From NCBI GenBank assembly GCA_038207745.1, contig JBBQZL010000093.1, positions 1 to 10,201 of the forward strand: a stretch of 10,201 nt of DNA, written 5' to 3'. The translations under genes and the position numbers were made by a program. The notes under the pieces are model-generated. The model had not been told where the DNA came from. It saw only the letters and a program-made list of their open reading frames with translations, and ran no database searches. Positions within the stretch are counted from its first letter, which is position 1. Every line of letters starts with the position of its first letter. Shown in pieces: positions 1 to 6,919 of this stretch. Source of the DNA: JBBQZL01 sp038207745 (lineage in GTDB: Bacteria; Actinomycetota; Thermoleophilia; Solirubrobacterales; 70-9).

Positions 1-1
1 A

Positions 2-436
2 ATGGTCTGCGTGGAGACGAGCGAAACCCCGGAGGGGATGCTTTCGGCGATCAGGGAGGGGGCCGATCAGCTGCCGAACCTCGATCTGCTCGAGCCGCGG
101 CCGCGGGCAGAGCTGCTGGAGGTGATCGAGAGATCACATGCGATCGTGCTCACCTCTGAGTTCGAAGGTATGCCCAACGTATTTCTCGAGGCCTGGATTC
201 GGGGAATCCCGGTCGCGACCCTGGGTTTCGACCCGGATGGATTGATCGCAGGCGGTGGGATGGGAATTGCCGCCGAAGAAGATTTTGAGGTCTTCGTTTC
301 AGGCGTTCTGGAATTGTGGGAGAGGCCGGATACCCGCGAGAGAATGGGCGCGTCAGGTCGGGATTACGTGGTCTCCGAGCACGCGCCTGATGCCGTCGCG
401 GGTCGCTGGTTCAACCTCCTCGGGGAGCTCCGGTAG
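2..436 (+). CDS. Glycosyltransferase, GT-B fold (GT4-like), C-terminal fragment
   Basis: This is the C-terminal part of a retaining GT-B glycosyltransferase, cut by the left window edge. The first ATG is one base in and is probably internal, since these enzymes are usually 350-400 residues and only 144 are present. The nucleotide-sugar-binding half is recognisable. A 'VLTSEFEGMPNVFLEAW' stretch contains the E-x7-E motif (E55 and E63 of the visible part), followed by 'GIPVATL', the usual G-x-PV strand. Such enzymes transfer a sugar from an NDP-sugar to a lipid-linked or polymer acceptor at the cytoplasmic face of the membrane. The polysaccharide genes downstream suggest it builds the repeat unit of the same polymer. 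Donor and acceptor cannot be read from the sequence. It ends 75 nt before the beta-helix gene on the same strand, so the two may be co-transcribed. Confidence 0.85.
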   Translation: MVCVETSETPEGMLSAIREGADQLPNLDLLEPRPRAELLEVIERSHAIVLTSEFEGMPNVFLEAWIRGIPVATLGFDPDGLIAGGGMGIAAEEDFEVFVSGVLELWERPDTRERMGASGRDYVVSEHAPDAVAGRWFNLLGELR

Positions 437-500
437 GCACATCGAACATCTGTCTATTGAGCGCCTCGCAGGTCGGGGTCAAGGTGCGTGGGGTCGATTC

Positions 501-506
501 AAGGGT
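501..506 (+). promoter_or_regulatory. Shine-Dalgarno-like site that decides the beta-helix gene start
   Basis: AAGGGT lies 5 nt upstream of the ATG at 512. The alternative in-frame GTG at 488 has only an AAGG at 481-484, 3 nt away, which is too close. The 512 start also gives a more compact signal peptide (MALRNQ, then the hydrophobic core), so it is preferred. Confidence 0.45.
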
Positions 507-511
507 CAGCA

Positions 512-1894
512 ATGGCTCTTCGAAATCAAACATCCCTCGGCCTCGCAGTCACCGGACTGTTCGCGTTGATGATGATCTTCTCTTCGGTCAGCGGCGCCGG
601 CGCCGCGGTCACCTGCGACGCGTATGCGGCGCCAGGGGGAAATGACTCGGCCCCGGGTTCGGAGGCGGCCCCGTTCGAAAGCGCTCAGCACCTCATGGAC
701 ACGCTGTCGGGCGGCCAGGTCGGTTGCCTGCGCGCCGGCACGTACTCCGCGGAGGAGTTCAAGGTGACAGGCGGCGGGTTCGCGCTGACCAGCTATCCCG
801 GCGAGACCGCAATCCTCAAGGGCCGTTTCTGGATCGCCCGGGGCTCCGACGATGTCAGCTTCAGCAATCTCAGCTTCGACGGCCGCAACAGTCGGGGACT
901 CCCCAGCCCGGTGGTCAACTCGGCGGACGTCACATTCAACTCGGTCGACGTTACCAACCACTACACCGGCATCTGCTTCAAGCTCGGTGACATCGACTAC
1001 GGAAGAGCCGTACGCACGGTGATCGAGCACAGCAAGATTCACGAATGCGGAAAGCGGCCCTCAGGGAACCAGGATCACGGCATCTACATCGGTCAGTCCG
1101 ACGGCGCGATCATCAGGGACAATTGGATCTACGACAATGTCGATCGCGGTGTGCAGGTGTATCCGGACGCCCAGGGGACTGTCGTGACCGGAAACGTGAT
1201 CGACGGCAACGGTGAAGGGGTGGTCATCTCCGGAGATGGAAGCACGGCATCACGCAACACCGAGATCCGCGGGAACATCATCAGCAACTCCACGATTCGC
1301 TGGAACGTCGAGTCCAACTGGCCCGGTGGTGTGGTCGGAAGCGGAAACGCCGTCAACCGGAACTGCCTCGTCGCAGGCAACTCCGCGTCCTACTACAACC
1401 TCAACGGTGGGATCCTCCCCGAGTCCGAAGGGGCAAAGGGATTCACCGCAAACAGCAATATCATCGCGTCCCCCGGGTTTGCGGATCGCGCAGGGAAGGA
1501 CTTCACGGTCGGCCCGGACAGCGAATGCGCGAGCGTCTACTCAGGTGGGGGTGACACCGCCGGCTCCGCCTCCGACCCGGTCGACCCACCGCAAAATTCC
1601 GCTCGCATCTCGATCAAGGTTCTGAATCGCGCGCCGGTCAGCCGTTCAACTCGCGTCTCCCTGACCGGCAAGGTGTGGGCTCCGAAGACCTCGCACGCCC
1701 GGCGGATTCAGATCAGCAAGTTCAAGCACGGCTCATGGCGGAAGGTCAGAGGCGCCAGGGTGACCAGGTCGGGGCACTTTCGCATCCGCACCCGCTTCAA
1801 CGCCCGCAGAGGTTCGCGTCGCATACATCTTCGGGCCTCGGTTCCGGGAGTCGCCCAATCCCGCGCGGTGACCGTCAGGACAAGGCGCATCTAG
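512..1894 (+). CDS. Secreted right-handed parallel beta-helix protein with polycationic C-terminal domain
   Basis: The gene encodes a 460-residue exported protein, numbered from the ATG at 512. Residues 1-32 form a signal peptide: short basic start, hydrophobic LAVTGLFALMMIFSSV, small-residue cleavage region SGAGAA. Residues about 35-340 show the beta-helix pattern: repeated N-x-I/V and G-V-x-I turns such as 'IIRDNWIYDNVDRGVQV' and 'TVVTGNVIDGNGEGVVI', typical of PbH1 repeats. Two spaced cysteines near the start (35 and 72) could form a disulfide. A Gly/Ser/Pro linker (about 343-362) leads to a C-terminal domain of roughly 97 residues that looks Ig- or beta-sandwich-like and carries about 28 Arg/Lys and no Asp/Glu by my count. 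Beta-helix proteins beside exopolysaccharide genes are often polysaccharide lyases, hydrolases or epimerases. No catalytic set can be assigned here, so that role is inference. A longer version from GTG 488 is possible. The stop codon overlaps that of the convergent amidotransferase gene. Confidence 0.85.
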   Translation: MALRNQTSLGLAVTGLFALMMIFSSVSGAGAAVTCDAYAAPGGNDSAPGSEAAPFESAQHLMDTLSGGQVGCLRAGTYSAEEFKVTGGGFALTSYPGETAILKGRFWIARGSDDVSFSNLSFDGRNSRGLPSPVVNSADVTFNSVDVTNHYTGICFKLGDIDYGRAVRTVIEHSKIHECGKRPSGNQDHGIYIGQSDGAIIRDNWIYDNVDRGVQVYPDAQGTVVTGNVIDGNGEGVVISGDGSTASRNTEIRGNIISNSTIRWNVESNWPGGVVGSGNAVNRNCLVAGNSASYYNLNGGILPESEGAKGFTANSNIIASPGFADRAGKDFTVGPDSECASVYSGGGDTAGSASDPVDPPQNSARISIKVLNRAPVSRSTRVSLTGKVWAPKTSHARRIQISKFKHGSWRKVRGARVTRSGHFRIRTRFNARRGSRRIHLRASVPGVAQSRAVTVRTRRI

Positions 1895-3810
1895 GAACAG
1901 GTGGTCGCCTGACTGGACGGGCCGTCGACGAACTCTCGATGCCACAGTTCGAGCATCATCAACGTCCACAGCTTCTGACCGTTGTCCGCGGTCCCGGAGG
2001 CATTCTGGTCGACCAGCCTCCTCACGGACCGGGGACGAAAGTAACCGCGATCGAGCGCACGTGGATCGAGGATTATCTCGTTCAGCGATCTGCGTAGGTC
2101 CTCTTTGAACCAGCCGCCCACCGCGGGGATGCTGAAGCCGCGCTTCGGGCCGGCGATCACCTCTTGGGGAAGCCATGGCTCGACTGCCCGGCGCAGGGCG
2201 ATCTTGGTTTGGCCCTGATCGATCTTCTGCGTCGAGGGGATCCGTGCTGCGAACTCGATCAGCCTGTGGTCAAGCAGCGGCGAGCGGGCCTCCAGTGAGT
2301 ACGCCATCGTCGCGATGTCGATCTTCGCGCAGAGATCGCCAGGCAGGTAAGTCTCGAAGTCGACGGCGAGCAGACGACCGGTCAGGTCGAGATCGGCCCC
2401 TGAAGTCCTCTCCCATGCTTCCGTGAAGACCCGGGGTACAGATGACTCACCCACGGCCTCCTTGAAGTGGTCCGTGTAGAGATCGTCCCTGTCCGCCCGG
2501 TTGAAGCAACTCATCAGCTGCTCGTGGCGACGAATGTGACTCATGCCGAGCAGGGAGGCGAAGCGGCTGCCACGGCGGATCAAACCGTCGTCTCGCCCGG
2601 TGGATCTGCCCAGGTTTCCGGCCACCGCGATCGCCGAGCGCAGGGGACCGGGGAGACCATCGAAGCGGGCGAGGCGCTCCTGGGCGATGTAACGGTGGTA
2701 GCCGGCGAAGCTCTCATCTCCTCCGTCACCGTTGAGTGCAACAGTCACCTCACCCGCCGCGATCCGGGAGATGATGAAGCTCGGCACCGATGACGTGTCA
2801 GCGAAGGGCTCTCCGTAGCGCCGGACGATCGACGGAATCACGGCCAATGCGTCGGGCTTGAGAATGAACTCGTGATGCTCGGTGGAGTATCGCTCTGCGA
2901 CCAGGCGCGCCAGGGGCAGCTCGCTGTGGTCTCCATCCTCAAACCCGATCGAGAACGTCTTGACCGGGCCAGACGAGTTCTGGGCCATCGCGGCCACAAC
3001 TGCGCCCGAATCGATCCCACCGGAAAGGAACGCCCCCAGCGGCACATCCGACACGAGGCGTCTCCTGACGGCGTCCGAGATCTCGAGTCGGATTCTCTCG
3101 TCGAGATCGCGATCGGACAACTGCTCCGATCTGACCGAGCGATCAACCGACCAGTAGCGGCGGATCTCGGTCTTGCCACCCTGCCAGGTCAGGACGGACG
3201 CGGGCGGAAGCTTCCTGACTGACTCGAAGACACTGATCGGGCTCGGAACGTATTGAAGAGCCAGGTAGCCATCGATGGCCCCCAGATTGAGGTCCCGGGA
3301 GATTTCGGGGTCCTGGACAAGTGCGCTCATCTCAGACGCGAAGGTGATTCCACGGTCGTGCTCGCTGTAGAGGAGCGGCTTCTTCCCGATCCGATCGCGA
3401 GCCAGGATCAGGCGCTGCTCACCCACGTCCCAGAGCGCAAAGGCGAACATTCCGTCGAGCTGATCGACGCACTCGGGACCCAGGTCCTCATAGAGGTGGA
3501 CGATAACTTCGGTATCTGACCTTGTCCTGAACCGATGACCGGCCGCTTCGAGTCGCCGGCGAAGCTCGACGAAGTTGTAGATCTCCCCATTCAAAACCAC
3601 CACGACCGAGCGATCCTCGTTGAAGATCGGCTGGTCCCCGGTGCTGAGGTCGATGACGCGGAGGCGCTGAATGCCCAGTCCCGCGATCTCGTCGCAGTAG
3701 ATCCCGCGATAGTCCGGTCCGCGGTGCCGGATGGCATCGCACATCGCCTCGACCAGACCCCTGTCTGCCGGCCGGCCGTCGCATCGAGCCTGCCCGGCGA
3801 TCCCGCACAC
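1891..3810 (-). CDS. asnB: Glutamine-hydrolysing asparagine synthase-type amidotransferase
   Basis: The 639-residue enzyme uses glutamine as ammonia source and activates a carboxylate with ATP to form an amide. The start is fixed by catalysis: the GTG at 3810 places Cys at position 2 (MCGIAG), the N-terminal nucleophile exposed after Met removal. The open frame runs upstream to 3897, but that would bury the cysteine. The glutaminase half (about 1-200) has RHRGPD (28-33), NGEIYNF (74-80), a GMFAFALWD stretch and LARDRIGKKPL. The synthetase half has the pyrophosphate loop SGGIDS (263-268), GDGGDE (361-366) and LEARSPLLDHR (506-516). Length matches the actinobacterial and exosortase-locus AsnB-like family (about 600-650). 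It starts 2 nt after the stop of the O-antigen-ligase gene, with no good ribosome site, so translational coupling is likely. In a polysaccharide operon it may amidate a uronic or other acidic sugar rather than make free asparagine. That is inference; ordinary asparagine synthesis is not excluded. Confidence 0.93.
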   Translation of the reverse strand: MCGIAGQARCDGRPADRGLVEAMCDAIRHRGPDYRGIYCDEIAGLGIQRLRVIDLSTGDQPIFNEDRSVVVVLNGEIYNFVELRRRLEAAGHRFRTRSDTEVIVHLYEDLGPECVDQLDGMFAFALWDVGEQRLILARDRIGKKPLLYSEHDRGITFASEMSALVQDPEISRDLNLGAIDGYLALQYVPSPISVFESVRKLPPASVLTWQGGKTEIRRYWSVDRSVRSEQLSDRDLDERIRLEISDAVRRRLVSDVPLGAFLSGGIDSGAVVAAMAQNSSGPVKTFSIGFEDGDHSELPLARLVAERYSTEHHEFILKPDALAVIPSIVRRYGEPFADTSSVPSFIISRIAAGEVTVALNGDGGDESFAGYHRYIAQERLARFDGLPGPLRSAIAVAGNLGRSTGRDDGLIRRGSRFASLLGMSHIRRHEQLMSCFNRADRDDLYTDHFKEAVGESSVPRVFTEAWERTSGADLDLTGRLLAVDFETYLPGDLCAKIDIATMAYSLEARSPLLDHRLIEFAARIPSTQKIDQGQTKIALRRAVEPWLPQEVIAGPKRGFSIPAVGGWFKEDLRRSLNEIILDPRALDRGYFRPRSVRRLVDQNASGTADNGQKLWTLMMLELWHREFVDGPSSQATTCS

Positions 3811-3812
3811 TG

Positions 3813-5198
3813 TCAGGCGCTCTCGGTCGGGGCGTCGCCGCGAAGTTTGCTTTGGGCTATCGCGAAAACGACGGGACAGAGCGCAAGCATCAGCCACAGC
3901 GCCTTCTGAAACTCCTCGGATTCGAAGAAGTCGGCAGCGAGAAGCCCGATCAGGCCGATCAGGATTGAGCGGGAGAGGATTTCCAATCGCACCGGGCCGT
4001 CCCGGGCAAAGATCCGGGTGGCGTGCACGCAGCAGCGAATGCAGATCAGGAGGAGCGCCATGAACAGGGCAAAGCCGACGATCCCCAACTCGGCAAAGAC
4101 CTCGAGGTATGTGTTGTGCGCGACCTTGGGGGAACTGATGATGAAATCGGATCGGGTCAATGCGCCGGGCTCAAGAAGAAAATTGACCGACGTGATCGGA
4201 AAATTGCTTGCCCCGACTCCGTTCAGGGGATGCGCGGAGATCATCCGGGTTCCGACCTTCCAGAGGTCAACCCGGCCGGTGCCGCTGCCGGGATGGGCGA
4301 CGCGATCGCGCGCCTCGGGCGAAGCCACGAATGCGAAATAGCCAAGCGACAGCAACGTGACCGTCACCACCAGTGCGGAGATCTGTGGTCTCCATTTGCC
4401 GCCAAAGAGGATTCCGGCAAGACCGGCAACTCCCATTGCCACCAACCCTGTCCTCGAGAGGGTCATCAGCACACCAGCCACGCAGACCAGCACCGACATC
4501 AAGGCCAGGACCCTCAAGGCGGGTGATTTTCGCGAATAACCGATCAGCCCTACGGAGAGCACGGCGCCCACGACCAGGATTGCCGCGAGTTCGTTGGGAT
4601 TTCCGAGTGTGCCGGCAAGTCGGTCGAGCTGAGTGGGGTCGGGAGGCTGAAGGATGCCGTAGAGCGCCGATACTGCGCATCCAGCTACAAATGCGACGAC
4701 CACCGTGACGAGATTCTTCTCATTCCGGATCGCGGTGAATGCGATGACCAGGAGCGCGGCGTTGAGTGCGAAACGGGACAGCGCGGTCCGCACCGCCGCC
4801 GAGTCCTGTGCCCACAACTGGCTCAGGGCAACCCAGACGAGCAGGAGGACGACTATCAGTGCGAGGCCGGCGTGCTTGCGGAAGAAGTCGGTCTCGGCGT
4901 TGGGTCGTGTTGTGACCGAGGCGATCCAGGAAATCACCAGCAGAAGTCCCGCCGCCTTGACGAAGCTGACCGCCGGTCCCGCATTGATCGGTACCAGAGC
5001 GACGAAGGTGAGGAACGTGAACGCGGCGAACCCCGCGGTCAGATCGGCAAGGATGACCAGCACGAAGATCAAACCCAGGGACACGCCGATCGCCAGTCGC
5101 GGCTCGATGCCTGCAAGCAGGCCGACAAGGGCGGCGGCACCCGCGGTCGCGAACACCCACAGAAATCCAGGCCTGGCATTCATCGCCGTCAATGGCAC
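3813..5198 (-). CDS. O-antigen ligase / Wzy polymerase-family membrane protein
   Basis: This 461-residue polytopic membrane protein has about 10-12 hydrophobic segments and matches the O-antigen ligase/polymerase (Wzy_C) family. Recognisable parts are GTLGNPNELA (196-205), LSRTG (247-251), SGTGRVDLW (305-313), HPLNGVGASNF (323-333) and AHNTYLEVFAELG (360-372). The large extracytoplasmic loop between about 290 and 360 is where the family binds undecaprenyl-linked glycans. Its members polymerise repeat units or ligate polymer to an acceptor; sequence alone does not say which. The GTG at 5198 gives the full length. An in-frame ATG at 5183 would remove five residues, and neither has a strong ribosome site. 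It sits 78 nt downstream of the Wzz-kinase gene and 2 nt upstream of the amidotransferase gene, all on the minus strand, which suggests one operon. A second family member is divergently encoded at 6920. Confidence 0.9.
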   Translation of the reverse strand: MPLTAMNARPGFLWVFATAGAAALVGLLAGIEPRLAIGVSLGLIFVLVILADLTAGFAAFTFLTFVALVPINAGPAVSFVKAAGLLLVISWIASVTTRPNAETDFFRKHAGLALIVVLLLVWVALSQLWAQDSAAVRTALSRFALNAALLVIAFTAIRNEKNLVTVVVAFVAGCAVSALYGILQPPDPTQLDRLAGTLGNPNELAAILVVGAVLSVGLIGYSRKSPALRVLALMSVLVCVAGVLMTLSRTGLVAMGVAGLAGILFGGKWRPQISALVVTVTLLSLGYFAFVASPEARDRVAHPGSGTGRVDLWKVGTRMISAHPLNGVGASNFPITSVNFLLEPGALTRSDFIISSPKVAHNTYLEVFAELGIVGFALFMALLLICIRCCVHATRIFARDGPVRLEILSRSILIGLIGLLAADFFESEEFQKALWLMLALCPVVFAIAQSKLRGDAPTESA

Positions 5199-5212
5199 AC
5201 GAATCCGTCATC

Positions 5213-5234
5213 TTCGGAGTCGATTCGGAGTCGG
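5213..5234. repeat. Tandem 11-nt direct repeat in the leader of the minus-strand O-antigen-ligase gene
   Basis: TTCGGAGTCG occurs twice head to tail (5213-5222 and 5224-5233) with an 11-nt period. It lies in the 78-nt gap between the kinase stop and the O-antigen-ligase start, 15 nt upstream of the GTG at 5198. The 11-nt period is close to one helical turn, which would suit a two-site protein contact, but a chance duplication is equally possible. Nothing else of note is visible in this gap. Confidence 0.5.
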
Positions 5235-5276
5235 ATCACCGCGAAACAGATCTGCCGATGTGCCTCGATCTGATCC

Positions 5277-6848
5277 TCACCTTGTGCTCACACGATCTGC
5301 TGAAGCGGCGTAGTAGTGATACTCACCGCGCTTGGGGCGCGGGGTCCCGACAACTGTAAAGCCTGCTGGCCGAATTGAGTTCTCGGCGAGGAGCTCGCCG
5401 AGCTGGTTGATCTTGTCGAGGCGTGTGGTACCGAGCCTGACGACGATCAGTACGTCGTCAGCGTGTCTGGCGAGCGGCAGGGCGTCAACCACCTCGTTGA
5501 GCGGTGGGGAGTCAACGATCACGAAATCAGCCATGTCTCTTGCATCTTCAATCATCTGTTCAGCCATCGGGATCGAGAACAGCTCGGCGATCCAGCCACC
5601 TTCATAGTCCGCGAGCAGCAGCTGGAGATTCGGCCCATAGGTTCGGACCTGGGTAAGTGATTCGGCGAGTGTCGTGTTCTCGAGCAGCACGCTGACCACG
5701 CCGCCCGTTGACGGATTGGCGCCGAGTGTCCGCCCCAACACGGGACGCCGCAGGTCCGACTCGATCAGGACCACGCGCTTGCCGGAGAGGGCAAGCGAAG
5801 TCGCAATGTTGATCGCTGACGACGTCTTGCCCTCCGAGGGGCTCGATCCGGTGATGAACACGACGCGACCACCGGGCCGACCGGCGGCGGCGCTTGTCAA
5901 CGTTGTGCGGATCGTCCGGAATGCCTCTGCTGTCACCGGTGAGATGGACTTCGGGTCGAGCGGAGTGCTGCCGGTCTTTCGATTCTCGATCGGGATCCGA
6001 CCGAGAATGGGGAGGCTGTATAGACGCCGAAGCTGAGATTCTCGCCGCAGCTTCGGATCGAGCGCCTGGGAGGCAAACGCGGCAATGATCCCCAGGATCA
6101 ACCCCGTGACCAGCCCGGCGGCAATGCTCAGCGCCGGTCGTGGGCTTGCCTGGGTTGTCGGAAGCGTTGCGAGGCTCTGAACCCGCATGGTCGGATCTGA
6201 TGCGGTCTGGAGAAGCTTCAGCTGTGCAATCTGGTCGGAGATCGCCGTGCTTTGATCGCCTGTCTGGCTCTTTGCAGCCACTTCCAACCGGGGAAGCTGC
6301 TCATTAATCTGACGATGCATCAATTCCGTTCGAAGTGCCACGGCCTGCTCCGCAAAGGCATTGGCGAGGTCCCGCGACGCGGGAGGCGAGTTCTCGGTGG
6401 CGGTGACCGCCACGAAGTTGCTCTGGGCCACGGGCTGGGCGATCACCTGGGCAAGAAGGGATTCCGGTGTGGCAGACAGGCCCAATTTCTCCTTGACCCT
6501 CGTGGCGACATCGATGTTCGTGACCAGCTGGGAGGCCGTCTCCACATCGCGGGTTGGATCCGAGGAGGCCTGAATCAGGCCAAGACTCGTCGAAACCGAA
6601 TCGCCGACAACGATCGGCGTGATGATCAGATTGGACTGCGCCTCGTAGGTCTTTGTCGCTGTGAAGACGTAGGCGCAGGCCGCGCCGGTGGTGATCAGCG
6701 TAATCAGGAGAATCAAGAGGAAACGCTCGCGAATGGTCTCAACGTAGCGCTGCAGTCCCTCCTGTTCCTCGGTGGGCTTGAGCCAGTCGGCTGCGTCGCT
6801 TTCAATCAGCTTGGACAATGTCTCCTTAAGGGTTGAGCGCACAAGCAT
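5277..6848 (-). CDS. Wzz-type chain-length regulator fused to bacterial tyrosine kinase
   Basis: The 523-residue inner-membrane protein should control polysaccharide chain length and export. The N-terminal Wzz domain has two membrane segments (about 43-64 and 238-260) around an extracytoplasmic stretch of roughly 170 residues. The second segment ends in 'ALDP', the usual junction. The cytoplasmic kinase follows: 'AEAFRTIRTTL' (307-317), Walker A GSSPSEGKT (334-342, Lys341), Walker A' VVLIESDLRRP (359-369) and Walker B FVIVDSPP (442-449). The C-terminus has three tyrosines (510, 512, 513) ahead of a short tail, a reduced form of the autophosphorylated tyrosine cluster. In this family, oligomeric kinases phosphorylate each other's tyrosine tails, and cycles of phosphorylation set polymer length. 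The first Walker A' aspartate is Glu, which I recall in many actinobacterial members. The ATG at 6848 has no clear ribosome site. It heads the minus-strand operon, followed by the O-antigen-ligase and amidotransferase genes. Confidence 0.93.
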   Translation of the reverse strand: MLVRSTLKETLSKLIESDAADWLKPTEEQEGLQRYVETIRERFLLILLITLITTGAACAYVFTATKTYEAQSNLIITPIVVGDSVSTSLGLIQASSDPTRDVETASQLVTNIDVATRVKEKLGLSATPESLLAQVIAQPVAQSNFVAVTATENSPPASRDLANAFAEQAVALRTELMHRQINEQLPRLEVAAKSQTGDQSTAISDQIAQLKLLQTASDPTMRVQSLATLPTTQASPRPALSIAAGLVTGLILGIIAAFASQALDPKLRRESQLRRLYSLPILGRIPIENRKTGSTPLDPKSISPVTAEAFRTIRTTLTSAAAGRPGGRVVFITGSSPSEGKTSSAINIATSLALSGKRVVLIESDLRRPVLGRTLGANPSTGGVVSVLLENTTLAESLTQVRTYGPNLQLLLADYEGGWIAELFSIPMAEQMIEDARDMADFVIVDSPPLNEVVDALPLARHADDVLIVVRLGTTRLDKINQLGELLAENSIRPAGFTVVGTPRPKRGEYHYYAASADRVSTR

Positions 6849-6854
6849 GCGCCC

Positions 6855-6867
6855 GCGGCGAAGCCGC
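6855..6867. other. Small hairpin next to the Wzz-kinase start codon
   Basis: GCGGC-GAA-GCCGC forms a 5-bp GC stem with a 3-nt loop, ending 6 nt before the ATG at 6848 on the minus strand. In the mRNA it would occupy the ribosome-binding position, and no Shine-Dalgarno sequence is visible there. It may lower translation, or may be chance in GC-rich DNA. Confidence 0.35.
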
Positions 6868-6882
6868 CATTGTTACGTGCAG

Positions 6883-6904
6883 CTCGGACGTCCGAGTGTC
6901 TCGG
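6883..6904. promoter_or_regulatory. 14-bp perfect palindrome plus overlapping inverted repeat in divergent promoter region
   Basis: CTCGGACGTCCGAG at 6883-6896 is a perfect palindrome in the 71-nt space between the divergent Wzz-kinase and TPR/O-antigen-ligase genes. Its right arm CCGAG (6892-6896) also pairs with CTCGG (6900-6904) across TGT, so the element has three half-sites. Placement between two divergent starts fits an operator serving both directions. As RNA, the two pairings are mutually exclusive 5-bp hairpins. No regulator gene is present in the window. Confidence 0.5.
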
Positions 6905-6905
6905 C

Positions 6906-6911
6906 TAGTTT
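6906..6911 (+). promoter_or_regulatory. Possible -10 element for a leaderless transcript of the 6920 gene
   Basis: TAGTTT matches the TAnnnT core of a -10 box and ends 8 nt before the ATG at 6920. Transcription would then start at or just before the A of the start codon. There is no good Shine-Dalgarno sequence before this ATG, and leaderless mRNAs are common in actinobacteria. No -35 consensus is seen; the palindrome would overlap that position. Confidence 0.25.
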
Positions 6912-6919
6912 GACGGCAG

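Noticed and set aside
488..511. GTG start at 488 for the beta-helix protein
   Set aside because: It adds eight residues, has its AAGG only 3 nt away, and makes a less typical signal peptide. ATG 512 with AAGGGT 5 nt upstream is better. Not fully excluded.
591..606. 16-bp perfect palindrome GCGGCGCCGGCGCCGC
   Set aside because: It lies inside the signal-peptide codons for Ser-Gly-Ala-Gly-Ala-Ala. Alternating Gly/Ala codons in GC-rich DNA produce this by themselves.
506..1042. 178-residue open frame on the minus strand under the beta-helix gene
   Set aside because: It is antisense to a protein with a clear signal peptide and beta-helix pattern, and its own composition is unlike a folded protein.
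3811..3897. N-terminal extension of the amidotransferase to an ATG at 3897
   Set aside because: It would add 29 basic residues before the catalytic cysteine, which must be residue 2 after the start Met, and would overlap the upstream gene. The GTG at 3810 gives MCGIAG.
4705..5313. 202-residue open frame on the plus strand
   Set aside because: It lies opposite the O-antigen-ligase gene, has low-complexity Arg/Ala/Ser composition and no domain. It is a shadow of the well-supported minus-strand gene.
5742..5774. Glu in place of the first Asp of the kinase Walker A' motif (ESDLRRP)
   Set aside because: It is conservative, and I recall Glu at this site in many actinobacterial members, so it is not evidence of an inactive kinase.
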